Counted from the stretch's first letter, positions 26,896 through 36,321 are shown. The stretch is 64,000 nt of DNA from an uncultured Bacillota bacterium (GCA_900551705.1 URWY01000004.1:3355-67354), one strand, 5' to 3'. Numbers and translations: made by a program. Notes: generated from the sequence alone by a model not told the origin.

Positions 26896-27709
26896 TGTTT
26901 TCTCCTTCGTCTATTTTAATTTTTGTTGTAGCGTTTTCATATTTCATGTTATTGCGCTTCAATATTTCTTCTGCTAATGCTAAGTATGCTTTTGCACCCT
27001 TTGATGAACTATCATACGCTCCAATAGGGACGCCATGACTTGGGGCTTCTGCAAGCCTTACATTTCTAGGTATTGCGGTTGTGAAGACTTTTTTACCAAA
27101 GAAAGTTGTAATCTCGTTGCTTACTTGATTTATCAAATTGCTGCGAGAATCTTTCATTGTCAAAACAACACCTTCAACATCTAAATTTGGATTTAAATGT
27201 TTTTTAACCAATTTGATAGTATTCATAAGTTGAGTTAGCCCTTCAAGAGCATAGAACTCACATTGAATTGGAATTACAATCGCATCAGAAGCGGTGAGAG
27301 CATTTACTGTCAACAAGCCCAAAGAAGGTGGGCAGTCGATTACGATAAAATCATAATTATCACGGACTCTGTTAAGTCTATTTTTTACTATATGTTCTCT
27401 ATTTGGCATTTGAACTAAATCAATTTCTGCTCCTGCTAAATCAACTGTGGCAGGTATTACATCTAAATTTTTGATTGCAGAATGCAAAATAACTTCTTCG
27501 ATGTAAGCATCTCCATCAATTACATTATAAATTGTTTTAGTTGAAGAACTTTTATCTACCCCTAAGCCGCTGGTTGCATTTCCTTGTGGATCCATATCTA
27601 AAAGCAAAACTTTTTTGCCCATTGAAGCAAGGTATGCAGCGACATTTACGCAAGTTGTGGTTTTACCAACTCCGCCTTTTTGATTTGCAAATGAAAGTAT
27701 TTTTCCCAT
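26888..27709 (-). CDS. parA: Chromosome partitioning ATPase ParA (Soj)
   Basis: Dynamic ATPase that with ParB separates origins and influences DnaA and sporulation. 273 aa. Deviant Walker A SFANQKGGVGKTTTCVNVAA (signature lysine KGGVGKTT), switch II VIDCPPSLGLLTVNAL, and LDMDPQGNATSGLG. The C-terminus is slightly longer than usual (KMNYEN-like tail KIKIDEGENND). Ribosome binding site AGAGGT. Order mnmE-mnmG-rsmG-parA-parB as near many bacterial origins. Confidence 0.97.
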   Translation of the reverse strand: MGKILSFANQKGGVGKTTTCVNVAAYLASMGKKVLLLDMDPQGNATSGLGVDKSSSTKTIYNVIDGDAYIEEVILHSAIKNLDVIPATVDLAGAEIDLVQMPNREHIVKNRLNRVRDNYDFIVIDCPPSLGLLTVNALTASDAIVIPIQCEFYALEGLTQLMNTIKLVKKHLNPNLDVEGVVLTMKDSRSNLINQVSNEITTFFGKKVFTTAIPRNVRLAEAPSHGVPIGAYDSSSKGAKAYLALAEEILKRNNMKYENATTKIKIDEGENND

Positions 27710-27822
27710 TGTGTACCTCTTTAATTAATTTATATAATATATATAGTATATATTAACATAATACATATATAAAAACAAGAATTTTTGAAAATTTTAATCA
27801 AAAAAATTGCATAAAATAATAA

Positions 27823-27850
27823 AAGGCGCTAAATTATTTTTTTGCGCCTT
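27823..27850 (-). terminator. Terminator of the mnmE-mnmG-rsmG operon
   Basis: Minus-strand stem AAGGCGC/GCGCCTT (27844-27850 and 27823-27829) with a 14-nt loop, followed by TTATTATTTT. The arm overlaps the rsmG stop. Confidence 0.6.
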
Positions 27851-28544
27851 ATTTACTATTTTTTATTTGTTTGGTTGGTCTTGGGTATTTTTTAGGTGTT
27901 TCTTTTATCTTTTCTATAATTACTAATTTCCTAAAATTTTCGACAATATTATAATCAATAACTTTTGAAATTTTGCCGCCTAGTTCGCAAATTATTTGTT
28001 TTGCTTCGTTTATTTCTTCTTCGCAATTCCCAGACTTATATGCTATAAATTGGCCGCCTACTTTAACAAAAGGAAGACAATATTCGCTTAATACTTTTAG
28101 ATTTGCAACCGCTCTGGCGGTGGTAATATCAAATTTTTCACGATAGTCATTAATTTTTGCAAAATCTTCCGCTCTGCCGTGCATTGCTTCAATATTTTTT
28201 AAATTTAGAGTTTGTATTGTATTATTTAAAAAGTTTATGCGTTTATTTAAACTATCTAACAAAGTGAAGGAAAGGTCATCTCTAACTAATTTTAATGGAA
28301 TTGAAGGAAATCCTGCGCCAGCGCCAATATCCAAAACTTTTGCGTTTAATGAAAAATATTTTTGTGGAAAAATACTATCATAAAAATGTTTTTCAACAAC
28401 GCCATCTTCGTCAGTTATTGCCGTCAGATTGCAAATTTTATTGCCTTCTATAAGCAAATTATAATACTTAACAAAATTATCCACAATTTGCTTTGTTGGT
28501 TGAATTTCTGACTTTAATAAAATTTGTTCAATTTTTTTTTCCAT
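27849..28544 (-). CDS. rsmG: 16S rRNA (guanine-527-N7) methyltransferase RsmG
   Basis: 231 aa AdoMet enzyme. NLTAITDEDGVVEKHFYDSI, motif I KVLDIGAGAGFPSIPLKLV, DSLNKRINFLN, and TTARAVANLKVLSEYCLPFV with GGQFIAYKSG. Separated from mnmG by 3 nt, so the last gene of the mnmE-mnmG-rsmG operon. The classical gidA-gidB pairing supports the call. Confidence 0.96.
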   Translation of the reverse strand: MEKKIEQILLKSEIQPTKQIVDNFVKYYNLLIEGNKICNLTAITDEDGVVEKHFYDSIFPQKYFSLNAKVLDIGAGAGFPSIPLKLVRDDLSFTLLDSLNKRINFLNNTIQTLNLKNIEAMHGRAEDFAKINDYREKFDITTARAVANLKVLSEYCLPFVKVGGQFIAYKSGNCEEEINEAKQIICELGGKISKVIDYNIVENFRKLVIIEKIKETPKKYPRPTKQIKNSK

Positions 28545-28547
28545 GTT

Positions 28548-30425
28548 TTAACCTTTATATGATTTTAGATAGATTGATAAAACTGTAATATCAGCAGGGG
28601 ATACACCTGAAATTCTTGAAGCCATACCCAAAGTTTCTGGTCTGATTTTTGATAGTTTTTGCCTTGCTTCAATTCTTAAACTTTTTACTTTATCGTAGTC
28701 AATCTCTTCTGGTATTTTTGTTTGTTCTTGCTTTCTTAACTTTTCAATTTCATCATTCTGTTGGTTGATATATCCTTCGTATTTTACTTCGGTGTTAATA
28801 ATGTCTAAGAACATTTCTTCATCGCCTTCAAAAATTGAAGGATAATGTTTTTTAATATCAAAAATAGTGATGTTATTTCTCTTTAATAAATCTTTAATTC
28901 TCATTGAACTATCTGGAATTGTTTCTCCACATTCATTTAATAAATTTACTAAAATTTCATCTTTTTTTAATAAAATTGCTAATTTTTCGCGTATTTTTTG
29001 CAATTTTTCGCGTTTTTTTATAAATTTTTGATATTTTTCGTCAGTTACAAGACCAATAGTTCTTCCAATAGGTGTTAATCTTTCGTCCGCATTATCTTGC
29101 CTTAAAACAAGTCTAAACTCGGCTCTTGATGTCATCATTCTGTAAGGTTCGTTTGTTCCTTTTGTGATTAAATCGTCAATCAAAACTCCGATATAACTTT
29201 GCTCACGACCTAAAACAAGTGGCTCCTTATTATCCAATTTTTGGTTTGCGTTAATGCCAGCAATTATACCTTGCGCTGCGGCTTCTTCATAACCACTTGT
29301 GCCGTTGATTTGTCCAGCAAAGAAAAGTCCATCAATAAATTTGCTTTCAAGTGAAGATTTTAATGTTTGACTGTCGATTGCGTCGTATTCGATTGCGTAG
29401 GCATAACGCATTATTTGAGCATTTTCAAGTCCTTTAATTGAATGATAAAGTTGTTTTTGAACATCAAATGGAAGTGATGTGCTACAACCTTGCACATATA
29501 TTTCATTTGTGGAAAGTGCTTCTGGTTCTAAAAATAATTGGTGACGCTCTCTGTCTGGGAAACGAACAACCTTATCTTCGATTGAAGGGCAATATCTAGG
29601 ACCAATACCATGAATTAAGCCAGAATACAAAGGTGCACGATGAATGTTATCTCTTATAATCTTGTGAGTTGTTAGATTTGTGTATGTCACATAGCAAGGA
29701 TAGTCATTTAAAATTTTGTCCGTATTATCAAACGAAAAATGTTGAATGTTTTTCTCTCCGCCCTGGATTTCAAGTCCTGAAAAATCTATTGTTCGAGAAT
29801 TAATTCTTGCAGGTGTGCCGGTTTTAAATCTTCTAAGTTCATGACCTAATTTGATTAAACTATCTGATAATTCTTCGGCGCGAGCGTAACCGTTTGGTCC
29901 GCTATCTTTCATGTAATTTCCGATAATGATTTGACTTTTAAGATAAACGCCAGTTGCGACAACAACAACTTTTGCAGACAAATTTTCGCCAAGAGCGGTT
30001 CTAACTCCGACAATTTTGTTGTTTTCTGCATAAATTTCAACAATTTCTGCTTGTTTTATCGTGATATTTTCATTTTCTTCAAGAACTTTCTTCATTCTCT
30101 CGTGATATTTGTTTTTATCAACTTGAGCACGCAAACTATGAACAGCAGGCCCTTTGCCTTGATTTAACATTCTGAGTTGAAGCATTGTTGCATCTGCGTT
30201 TTTACCCATTTCGCCACCAAGAGCATCAATTTCGCAAACAAGATGTCCTTTTGCAGTTCCGCCGATTGAAGGATTGCATGCCAAAAAAGCGATAGCATCA
30301 AGGCTAATCGTTGTTAAACATGTTTTTTTTCCAAGGCGCGCAAGAGCGAGTGCTGCTTCGCAACCAGCATGACCAGCGCCAATGACAACTGCATCAAAAT
30401 TATCGTCAAAATTAATTTTTTCCAT
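28548..30425 (-). CDS. mnmG: tRNA U34 carboxymethylaminomethyl modification enzyme MnmG (GidA)
   Basis: FAD protein that with MnmE modifies wobble uridine. 625 aa. Dinucleotide-binding VVIGAGHAGCEAALALARLG, then CNPSIGGTAKGHLVCEIDAL, GGEMGKNADATMLQLRMLN, GKGPAVHSLRAQVDK and PARINSRTIDFS; GYEEAAAQGIIAGINA; C-terminal RPETLGMASRISGVSPADIT. Six nt downstream of mnmE. Confidence 0.97.
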   Translation of the reverse strand: MEKINFDDNFDAVVIGAGHAGCEAALALARLGKKTCLTTISLDAIAFLACNPSIGGTAKGHLVCEIDALGGEMGKNADATMLQLRMLNQGKGPAVHSLRAQVDKNKYHERMKKVLEENENITIKQAEIVEIYAENNKIVGVRTALGENLSAKVVVVATGVYLKSQIIIGNYMKDSGPNGYARAEELSDSLIKLGHELRRFKTGTPARINSRTIDFSGLEIQGGEKNIQHFSFDNTDKILNDYPCYVTYTNLTTHKIIRDNIHRAPLYSGLIHGIGPRYCPSIEDKVVRFPDRERHQLFLEPEALSTNEIYVQGCSTSLPFDVQKQLYHSIKGLENAQIMRYAYAIEYDAIDSQTLKSSLESKFIDGLFFAGQINGTSGYEEAAAQGIIAGINANQKLDNKEPLVLGREQSYIGVLIDDLITKGTNEPYRMMTSRAEFRLVLRQDNADERLTPIGRTIGLVTDEKYQKFIKKREKLQKIREKLAILLKKDEILVNLLNECGETIPDSSMRIKDLLKRNNITIFDIKKHYPSIFEGDEEMFLDIINTEVKYEGYINQQNDEIEKLRKQEQTKIPEEIDYDKVKSLRIEARQKLSKIRPETLGMASRISGVSPADITVLSIYLKSYKG

Positions 30426-30431
30426 ATTTTA

Positions 30432-31763
30432 TTATTTCCCCAAACAGAACTTAGAAAATACTAAGTCTATTATTTTTTCGTCTTCTGTTGTTCCTGAAAT
30501 TTTTCCAAGTTCTTTCCAAACATCTTTTAATATAAAAGCTTCAATATCTAAATTAACTCTTTGATCATTCAAAGCGTTTTCAATTTTTTGTTTTGTATTT
30601 TGCAAAATAGAAAGATGTCTTTCATTTGTTAAAACAAGTTTTGAAAAATCTATTTTCCCTGAAATTGTTTTTTCAATAATTTGCTTTTTGATTTCGGAAA
30701 TATTTTCGTTGTTTTTTGCGCATATTTCTATATAATCAAAATCAAATTTTTTATTTTTTATATCGCTCTTATTTCCAACAATAATATGAAGACGATTTTT
30801 TAAGTTTTCAATCATTTCAATTTCATCTTGTTTTAATTTTCTAGATAAATCTAAAACAAGCAAAACGATGTCTGCATTTTTGATTTCTTGATTTGTTTTT
30901 TCAATGCCAATTTTTTCAACAACATCGTCACTTTCTCTTAAACCTGCTGTGTCTATTAAATTAACAGTTACGCCATCAATAAAAATCTTTTCCTTGATTG
31001 TATCTCTCGTTGTGCCTTCAATGTTTGTTACAATAGCACGTTCTTCACCGAGCAAAGCATTTAATAAACTTGATTTTCCAACATTAGTTTTTCCAACAAT
31101 CGCAACATTAACGCCACTTTTTATTAAATTGGAATTTTTACTATTTTCTAAAATTTCATTAATTTCAAAATCAAGTTTCTTAAGCAAACCTTCACTTTTT
31201 TCAAAAAGTTGTTCTTCTTCAACATCGTCTGGATAATCTAAATTTGCTTCAATTTCAGCAAGTAAATCTGTTATTTTATTTTGCATTTCAACAACTTTTT
31301 CGGTCAGTTTTCCAGATTGTAAAATTTCTGCCGCTTTGAGTTGTGTGTCGCTTTCTGCAAGAATAAGTTCAGAAATTCCTTCTGCTTCGTCAAGAGAAAT
31401 TTTACCATTTAAAAATGCGCGTTTTGAAAACTCGCCAGGTTCTGCAAGAGAGCATTTTGTAAGCAAACTTTTTAATATTTTTTGAGCGAGAAGTTGCCCG
31501 CCGTGAAATTGAAATTCAACAACATCTTCGCCAGTAAAAGAAAATGGTGCTTTGAAATAAACCATCAAAACTTGGTCTTTGACTTCATCGGATATAAAAT
31601 TGCCGAGATATAAATATCTTGGTTTGATATTTTCAAAATCTATATGTTTTGAAACAAAAAAATTTTTGGCAATGTTCAAACTGTCATTGCCACTTATTCT
31701 AATTATTGAAATTCCGCCTGTTCCAATTGGAGTTGCAAGCGCACATATTGTTTTTTCTTTCAT
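30432..31763 (-). CDS. mnmE: tRNA modification GTPase MnmE (TrmE)
   Basis: 443 aa. N-terminal folate-binding domain (ALATPIGTGGISIIRISGND), GTPase G1 AIVGKTNVGKSSLLNALLGE, G2 TRDTIKE, G3 DTAGLRES, G4 VGNKSDI, and the C-terminal CLGK, the canonical C-x-G-K that handles the formyl group. No ribosome binding site; the -10 ends 9 nt before the ATG. First gene of the mnmE-mnmG-rsmG operon. Confidence 0.97.
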   Translation of the reverse strand: MKEKTICALATPIGTGGISIIRISGNDSLNIAKNFFVSKHIDFENIKPRYLYLGNFISDEVKDQVLMVYFKAPFSFTGEDVVEFQFHGGQLLAQKILKSLLTKCSLAEPGEFSKRAFLNGKISLDEAEGISELILAESDTQLKAAEILQSGKLTEKVVEMQNKITDLLAEIEANLDYPDDVEEEQLFEKSEGLLKKLDFEINEILENSKNSNLIKSGVNVAIVGKTNVGKSSLLNALLGEERAIVTNIEGTTRDTIKEKIFIDGVTVNLIDTAGLRESDDVVEKIGIEKTNQEIKNADIVLLVLDLSRKLKQDEIEMIENLKNRLHIIVGNKSDIKNKKFDFDYIEICAKNNENISEIKKQIIEKTISGKIDFSKLVLTNERHLSILQNTKQKIENALNDQRVNLDIEAFILKDVWKELGKISGTTEDEKIIDLVFSKFCLGK

Positions 31764-31772
31764 TTCGCAAGT

Positions 31773-31800
31773 AGTATATCACAAAAATATTGTATTGCAA
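31773..31800 (-). promoter_or_regulatory. mnmE promoter, near-leaderless
   Basis: Minus strand: -35 TTGCAA (31795-31800), 16-bp spacer, extended -10 TGATATACT (hexamer 31773-31778), 9 nt before the ATG. Confidence 0.6.
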
Positions 31801-31811
31801 TAATTAAATTA

Positions 31812-32543
31812 TTAATTTTCTAAAAGTCTTACTTTTTTAAGTTTAATAGAATCAATATTCATATATGAGAGTCCTACACTTCGCATACCACCAACTTGGC
31901 TTGTCTCAATTTGTTTTTCGTCTGAGTCTAAAAGTTTTTCGCCACTGACAACAAATATATCTTCATCGTTTGATTTTTCTGTTAATGTAATATTGAACAA
32001 AATTTCGTCTTTGATGTTTGAATAAAATGAAACTTGCAAAATATAATCGCCGGTTTTTTCAATCACTTTTGAATTCTCATTTGAAGTGTTTTCTTTATTT
32101 GAGTTTTCGCCAGTTTTTTGAGAGTGTCCAACCATTAAACCTTTTTCATATTTTCTAAAAGAAACAACAACTTGACTGAGTGGGTTGTTCTCTAAATTAT
32201 TAATTACAAACGCCCAATCGAAACATTTATCTGTTTCAATTTCTGCTGGTTTAATTTCAAAAACAAGTTCAGATGTTAAGCCTCTATCCACCCAAACAGA
32301 ATTCTTATTTTCTTTTCCAAAATAACAAACTGGTCCAATATTATCTTTTGATTTTATAAGAGATATTGTTTTGTCATTATTATCTTGAATTGTTCCAAAA
32401 CTTGTAAAAGTGGAATTGTTGCCTTTTGAAAAATCATTTTCAAAAATAACAGGGCGCGAGTCCTTTTGCGAACACGCAGAAAAAATAACTGAAAATAATA
32501 ACAACATACAAAAAAAAGCGAAAATAGTTTTAGTTTTAGACAT
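31812..32543 (-). CDS. Putative lipoprotein, unknown function
   Basis: 243 aa. Type II signal peptide: MSKTKTIFAFFCMLLLFSVI followed by lipobox FSAC (Cys about 24). The mature part looks beta-rich, with a Ser/Asn-rich linker around residue 145 (SNKENTSNENSK). PVIFENDFSKGNNSTFTSFG and the overall layout suggest a carbohydrate-binding-like sandwich fold, but I cannot assign a family. Ribosome binding site GCGGAGA. Followed upstream by a second lipoprotein gene, possibly one unit (38 bp apart). Confidence 0.65.
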   Translation of the reverse strand: MSKTKTIFAFFCMLLLFSVIFSACSQKDSRPVIFENDFSKGNNSTFTSFGTIQDNNDKTISLIKSKDNIGPVCYFGKENKNSVWVDRGLTSELVFEIKPAEIETDKCFDWAFVINNLENNPLSQVVVSFRKYEKGLMVGHSQKTGENSNKENTSNENSKVIEKTGDYILQVSFYSNIKDEILFNITLTEKSNDEDIFVVSGEKLLDSDEKQIETSQVGGMRSVGLSYMNIDSIKLKKVRLLEN

Positions 32544-32581
32544 AAAATTCTCCGCTTTAATTATTTACTTTTATATGTAAT

Positions 32582-33037
32582 TTATTCAACTACGATTGAA
32601 ATTGTTTTTGTTATGTATTCAAATTCGTCATAAATTTTAAGTGAATATGTTCCTGTTTTATTAAACTTCAAATAAAAATTTGTAAATGCAAAATTAACAA
32701 TTTCTATTTCGTTTGAATTTGATATTTCATAACGAATTGATTGCTTTTCATAAAGTTTATCGCCTTCATAAATCTTGACACTAAAATTTACAACATTGTA
32801 TTTATCATCACTGGAAAGTTTTAAAGTAATTTTATTGTTTTCAAAGTCATAATTTATATTTTCAAAATTGTTTTGTTTTTCAAATTTAAATTTTCTTGAT
32901 GTTTCAATTGTTGTTTCAGAACTTGGTTTGCTTGAACTTTCAGACTTAGCAGGAGTGTCTTTTTTACAACCTGCAAAAATCATTGGAACAATAGACAAAG
33001 CAACAACTAACAGAAAACAAATCACAAACTTTTTCAT
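32582..33037 (-). CDS. Small putative lipoprotein
   Basis: 151 aa from the ATG at 33037, giving MKKFVICFLLVVALSIVPMI and lipobox FAGC (Cys 24), then a Ser-rich linker (SESSSKPSSETTIETS) and a short beta domain. A longer frame to 33097 would bury the signal peptide and run through the promoter. No ribosome binding site; -10 TATACT ends 8 nt before the ATG. Function unknown. Confidence 0.65.
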   Translation of the reverse strand: MKKFVICFLLVVALSIVPMIFAGCKKDTPAKSESSSKPSSETTIETSRKFKFEKQNNFENINYDFENNKITLKLSSDDKYNVVNFSVKIYEGDKLYEKQSIRYEISNSNEIEIVNFAFTNFYLKFNKTGTYSLKIYDEFEYITKTISIVVE

Positions 33038-33045
33038 ACTTACAA

Positions 33046-33073
33046 AGTATACTATTTTTTCAATTAAAAACAA
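33046..33073 (-). promoter_or_regulatory. Lipoprotein promoter, leaderless layout
   Basis: Minus strand: -35 TTGTTT (33068-33073), 16-bp spacer, -10 TATACT (33046-33051), 8 nt before the ATG at 33037. Confidence 0.5.
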
Positions 33074-33118
33074 ACTAATTTCGACATAAAGCAACATTAT
33101 AAAACAAGAAAATATAAT

Positions 33119-33147
33119 TTGACTTTATTTTATAAATAACATAAAAT
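33119..33147 (+). promoter_or_regulatory. Promoter with leaderless layout
   Basis: -35 TTGACT (33119-33124), 17-bp spacer, -10 TAAAAT (33142-33147), then 6 nt to the ATG at 33154. Same hexamers and spacing as the sigH promoter. Confidence 0.7.
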
Positions 33148-33153
33148 AGTCAC

Positions 33154-33837
33154 ATGACTAAGAAAAAAAGTTTGATTTTAATCGTTTTGTTGTTACTGCT
33201 TTCATTAGTTGGAATTGTAAGTTCCAACAATTTTGTTTGCTCAGCAGAATCTGAAACATATCGGGTTTGCGTGACAGATTGCAATGTTTTTAAAGAGCCA
33301 AATTCGGCATTAGAAAATAACATTTTGGAAGTAAGAGAATACGGCTCAACAATAAAAATCAGTGCAATGGAAATCAACGATTTAAACGAAGGTTCAAATC
33401 TTAAATTTTATCCAGTTTTAGATAATGACGATTTTGTAATCGGATATGTTTTATGTAGTTCAGTTGTTAGTGATACAGAGCAAGAACTTTATGTAAAACT
33501 TCAACCAAACGCTAAACTAAATGCTGACAGTGAAATTTACAATCTTGTTGACGGCGAATATCAAAAATTAAAAATCAATGGTCAAGAAATTACTTTAAGC
33601 AAAGACACAAAAATAAAACTGCTTGAAAAATATGATAAAAATAAAACATACTCACAAATATCATTTTCTTACGAAAACGAAATTAGAACAGGGTATGTTT
33701 TAACAAAAAATATTCAAGTCAGCGGTTTTAATTATTACTTTTTAATTGCAATATTTTTAATTGTTATAATTGCATCAACAGTGATACCTATTGTTGTTAA
33801 AAATTGGAAAAAGAACAAAAAATCAGCTGATAGATAA
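33154..33837 (+). CDS. Membrane-anchored extracytoplasmic protein, SH3-like
   Basis: 227 aa. Signal peptide or signal anchor KKKSLILIVLLLLLSLVGIV, extracellular part of about 160 residues, then a C-terminal membrane segment (FNYYFLIAIFLIVIIASTVI, about 191-215) and a basic cytoplasmic end (KNWKKNKKSADR). The repeated pattern YRVCVTDCNVFKEPNSALEN ... VIGYVLCSSV and IRTGYVLTKNIQ resembles bacterial SH3-like ligand-binding modules; weak inference. No ribosome binding site. Its 3' end overlaps the convergent veg gene by 15 nt. Confidence 0.65.
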   Translation: MTKKKSLILIVLLLLLSLVGIVSSNNFVCSAESETYRVCVTDCNVFKEPNSALENNILEVREYGSTIKISAMEINDLNEGSNLKFYPVLDNDDFVIGYVLCSSVVSDTEQELYVKLQPNAKLNADSEIYNLVDGEYQKLKINGQEITLSKDTKIKLLEKYDKNKTYSQISFSYENEIRTGYVLTKNIQVSGFNYYFLIAIFLIVIIASTVIPIVVKNWKKNKKSADR

Positions 33838-34065
33838 TATTTCCACATCTCCACATAAAACATCAAAATAAGAAAATGTTTGTGTGTCTAATTGATTGAT
33901 TTGGTCAACTTTAACTGTAAAAACACTCGGATAAATATTTTCAACTGTTGCCTGAAATCTATCAATTTTTTTTCGTCCACGATTTATAGCAAGCGTGACA
34001 TTAGCTCCTTTTAACGCTCTTATTTTATCTTTAACTTCGTTTAAACTCATTCCTAATTTTCTCAT
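33823..34065 (-). CDS. veg: Veg-family protein (DUF1021)
   Basis: 80 aa. LNEVKDKIRALKGANVTLAI, RGRKKIDRFQATVENIYPSV and FTVKVDQINQLDTQTFSYFD match Veg (KRRLDxxxGxxVxLxAN-GRRK; YPSVFVIxLD; SYSYxD). B. subtilis Veg promotes biofilm matrix gene expression and was named for its strong vegetative promoter. Start after AAAGGAG. Confidence 0.85.
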   Translation of the reverse strand: MRKLGMSLNEVKDKIRALKGANVTLAINRGRKKIDRFQATVENIYPSVFTVKVDQINQLDTQTFSYFDVLCGDVEILSIS

Positions 34066-34109
34066 AACAAAAATTCTCCTTTGAAAATTATTGTCATTAA
34101 AAAATGATT

Positions 34110-34901
34110 TTAAACAATAAACATACTAACTATTGAAAAGATAAAAAGGTATATAGAGAAATAATAGTATTTTGCTTTTTCAACAATTTTAAGCATAAAT
34201 TTTATAGAAAATATTCCAACAAGAAATGCCGAAACAAAAGCAACAAGAAGTGGAACAATTCCAATTTGACTCAGAGTTTGACTTGATGAAGTAAAAATAA
34301 TTTCATATAGCATTGATGCAATTATAATAGGAATACTCATTAAAAACGAAAATTTAGCACTCTCTTTTCTGCTTTCTCCAAGAAGTAACCCAGTGCAAAT
34401 TGTTGAACCAGACCTTGAAATTCCTGGAATTGTTGCAAGCCCTTGTGCTATTCCCATGCCGAGTGAGGAAGTCCATTTTACAGTGCCGTTAAAGTCATTT
34501 TCATAACTTCTATCTTCAACTTTTTTGTTAGACAAAAGATAGGTTATCAATAATAAAATCGCCGTCATCATAAAACAAAATGGAAGCAAACTTGCGTTTT
34601 CAAATATATCTCCAAGTGCAAACTTAAACAAAAATACTATTGCGACTGTTGGTATTGTTGCGATATACAAATTGCACGCTTGTTTTGAAAATGGGTGTTT
34701 AATAAGTTGCCAAATATCTTTATAAAAAACAATAATAACTGCAAGCAAAGTGGCAAGATGTAAGATTATGCTTAGCAATAAAAAATCGCCCTCAACTCCG
34801 AAAATTTCATTAAGTAAAAATAAATGACCACTGCTTGACACTGGCAAAAATTCTGTTAAACCTTGAACAATTCCTAAGATTAATGCAACTAAAATGCTCA
34901 T
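34110..34901 (-). CDS. uppP: Undecaprenyl-diphosphatase UppP (BacA)
   Basis: Integral membrane phosphatase that recycles the lipid carrier for peptidoglycan. 263 aa, about eight membrane segments. Signature GIVQGLTEFLPVSSSGHLFL (Glu/Ser/His of the active site) and TIPGISRSGSTICTG. No perfect ribosome binding site (AAGAGAA). Confidence 0.95.
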   Translation of the reverse strand: MSILVALILGIVQGLTEFLPVSSSGHLFLLNEIFGVEGDFLLLSIILHLATLLAVIIVFYKDIWQLIKHPFSKQACNLYIATIPTVAIVFLFKFALGDIFENASLLPFCFMMTAILLLITYLLSNKKVEDRSYENDFNGTVKWTSSLGMGIAQGLATIPGISRSGSTICTGLLLGESRKESAKFSFLMSIPIIIASMLYEIIFTSSSQTLSQIGIVPLLVAFVSAFLVGIFSIKFMLKIVEKAKYYYFSIYLFIFSIVSMFIV

Positions 34902-35002
34902 TTCTCTTGCACAATTTTCCTTTTTGTAATATACCTATTTCAGAATATATGTTATGCAATTTGTTTTAAATATATTTCAAATTAACAAACTAGGAGAAAA
35001 AT

Positions 35003-36094
35003 ATGAAAATCGGAATTGTTGGTTTACCTAATGTTGGCAAAAGCACTCTGTTTAATGCAATCACAAGCGCTGGTGCAGAAAGTGCAAATTATCCATTTTG
35101 CACTATTGAACCAAATGTTGGCGTTGTTGATGTTAAAGATGAAAGATTAAACAAACTAGCTGAATTTTACAACAGCAAAAAAATCATTCCAGCAAGTATT
35201 GAATTTGTTGATATTGCGGGGCTTGTTGAAGGTGCAAGCAAAGGCGAAGGTCTTGGTAATAAATTTTTAAGTCACATTCGCGAAGTTGATGCTATTGTTC
35301 ATGTTGTTAGATGTTATGATAACGAAAAAATTATCCATGTTTCTGGTTCTATTGATCCAAAACGCGATATTGAAGTTATCAATCTTGAATTGATTTTGGC
35401 TGACCTTGAAAGCGTTTCAAAAAGATATGAAAGACTTGTTAAACTTGCAAAAGTTGGAGAAAAGGGTGCGGAAGAAGAAGTTGAAGTTCTTGGGAAAATC
35501 AAAACGGCACTTGAAAACGGAAAAAGTGCAAGGAGTGTTGAACTCACAAAAGAACAAAAGAAAATTTGCGACAGTTTCTTCCTTCTTTCATCAAAACCTA
35601 TTATTTATGTTGCGAATGTTTCAGAAAACGACATTGGAAAAGAAGATAACAAGTATGTAAAACAAGTTAAGGAAATAGCAGCAGAAGAGGGCGCAGAAGT
35701 TATAGTTTTGTGCGCAAAAATTGAAGAAGAACTTTCCGAATTATCACCAGAAGAACAAGAAATGTTCAAAGATGAACTTGGAATTAAGGACAGCGGTCTT
35801 GACAAACTTGTTGTTGCAAGTTATTCGCTTTTAGGCCTTATGAGTTTCTTAACAGCTGGCGAAAAAGAAGTTCGTGCTTGGACAATTAAAAAGGGAAGCA
35901 AAGCACCACAAGCGGCTGGTAAAATTCATTCAGACTTTGAAAAAGGTTTTATCAAGGCAGAAGTTGTAAGTTATGACGACCTTATGGCGGCTGGTTCTTA
36001 TCTTAATGCAAGAGAAAAAGGCAAGGTTAGAATTGAAGGCAAAGATTATATTGTTCAAGAAGGCGACATCATGCTTTTCAGATTTAATGTGTAA
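35003..36094 (+). CDS. ychF: Ribosome-binding ATPase YchF (Obg-like)
   Basis: 363 aa. P-loop IGIVGLPNVGKSTLFNAITS, switch region NYPFCTIEPNVG, G3 FVDIAGLVEGASKGEGLGNK, coiled-coil insert, TGS domain at the C-terminus (RAWTIKKGSKAPQAAGKIHS; MLFRFNV end). YchF prefers ATP and binds ribosomes. Ribosome binding site AGGAGAAA. Confidence 0.97.
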   Translation: MKIGIVGLPNVGKSTLFNAITSAGAESANYPFCTIEPNVGVVDVKDERLNKLAEFYNSKKIIPASIEFVDIAGLVEGASKGEGLGNKFLSHIREVDAIVHVVRCYDNEKIIHVSGSIDPKRDIEVINLELILADLESVSKRYERLVKLAKVGEKGAEEEVEVLGKIKTALENGKSARSVELTKEQKKICDSFFLLSSKPIIYVANVSENDIGKEDNKYVKQVKEIAAEEGAEVIVLCAKIEEELSELSPEEQEMFKDELGIKDSGLDKLVVASYSLLGLMSFLTAGEKEVRAWTIKKGSKAPQAAGKIHSDFEKGFIKAEVVSYDDLMAAGSYLNAREKGKVRIEGKDYIVQEGDIMLFRFNV

Positions 36095-36221
36095 TTGTTT
36101 ATAACTTATTTGAGTTGTGCACAACTAATTCACAATTTTACAAAAACAATTTTATACAATATATTGTGTCAAATTTTGAAAAATTCTAAATTTTAAATCG
36201 ATATTTTGTGGCGTAAAAAAG

Positions 36222-36230
36222 TTATACACA
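36222..36230 (+). promoter_or_regulatory. DnaA box upstream of dnaN
   Basis: TTATACACA matches TTATNCACA exactly. It is the only full match I found in the 284-bp gap between ychF and dnaN, which also has the palindrome GTTGTGCACAAC (36114-36125) and AT-rich stretches. One box does not define an origin; it may regulate dnaN. Confidence 0.5.
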
Positions 36231-36321
36231 TTTCAACAGCCCTTATTAAGAATAATCTTATTTAAATAATAAATAAAAATATGTTTTGGCGGCAAATTTT
36301 AAAAACTTGTCGCTTTATTTA

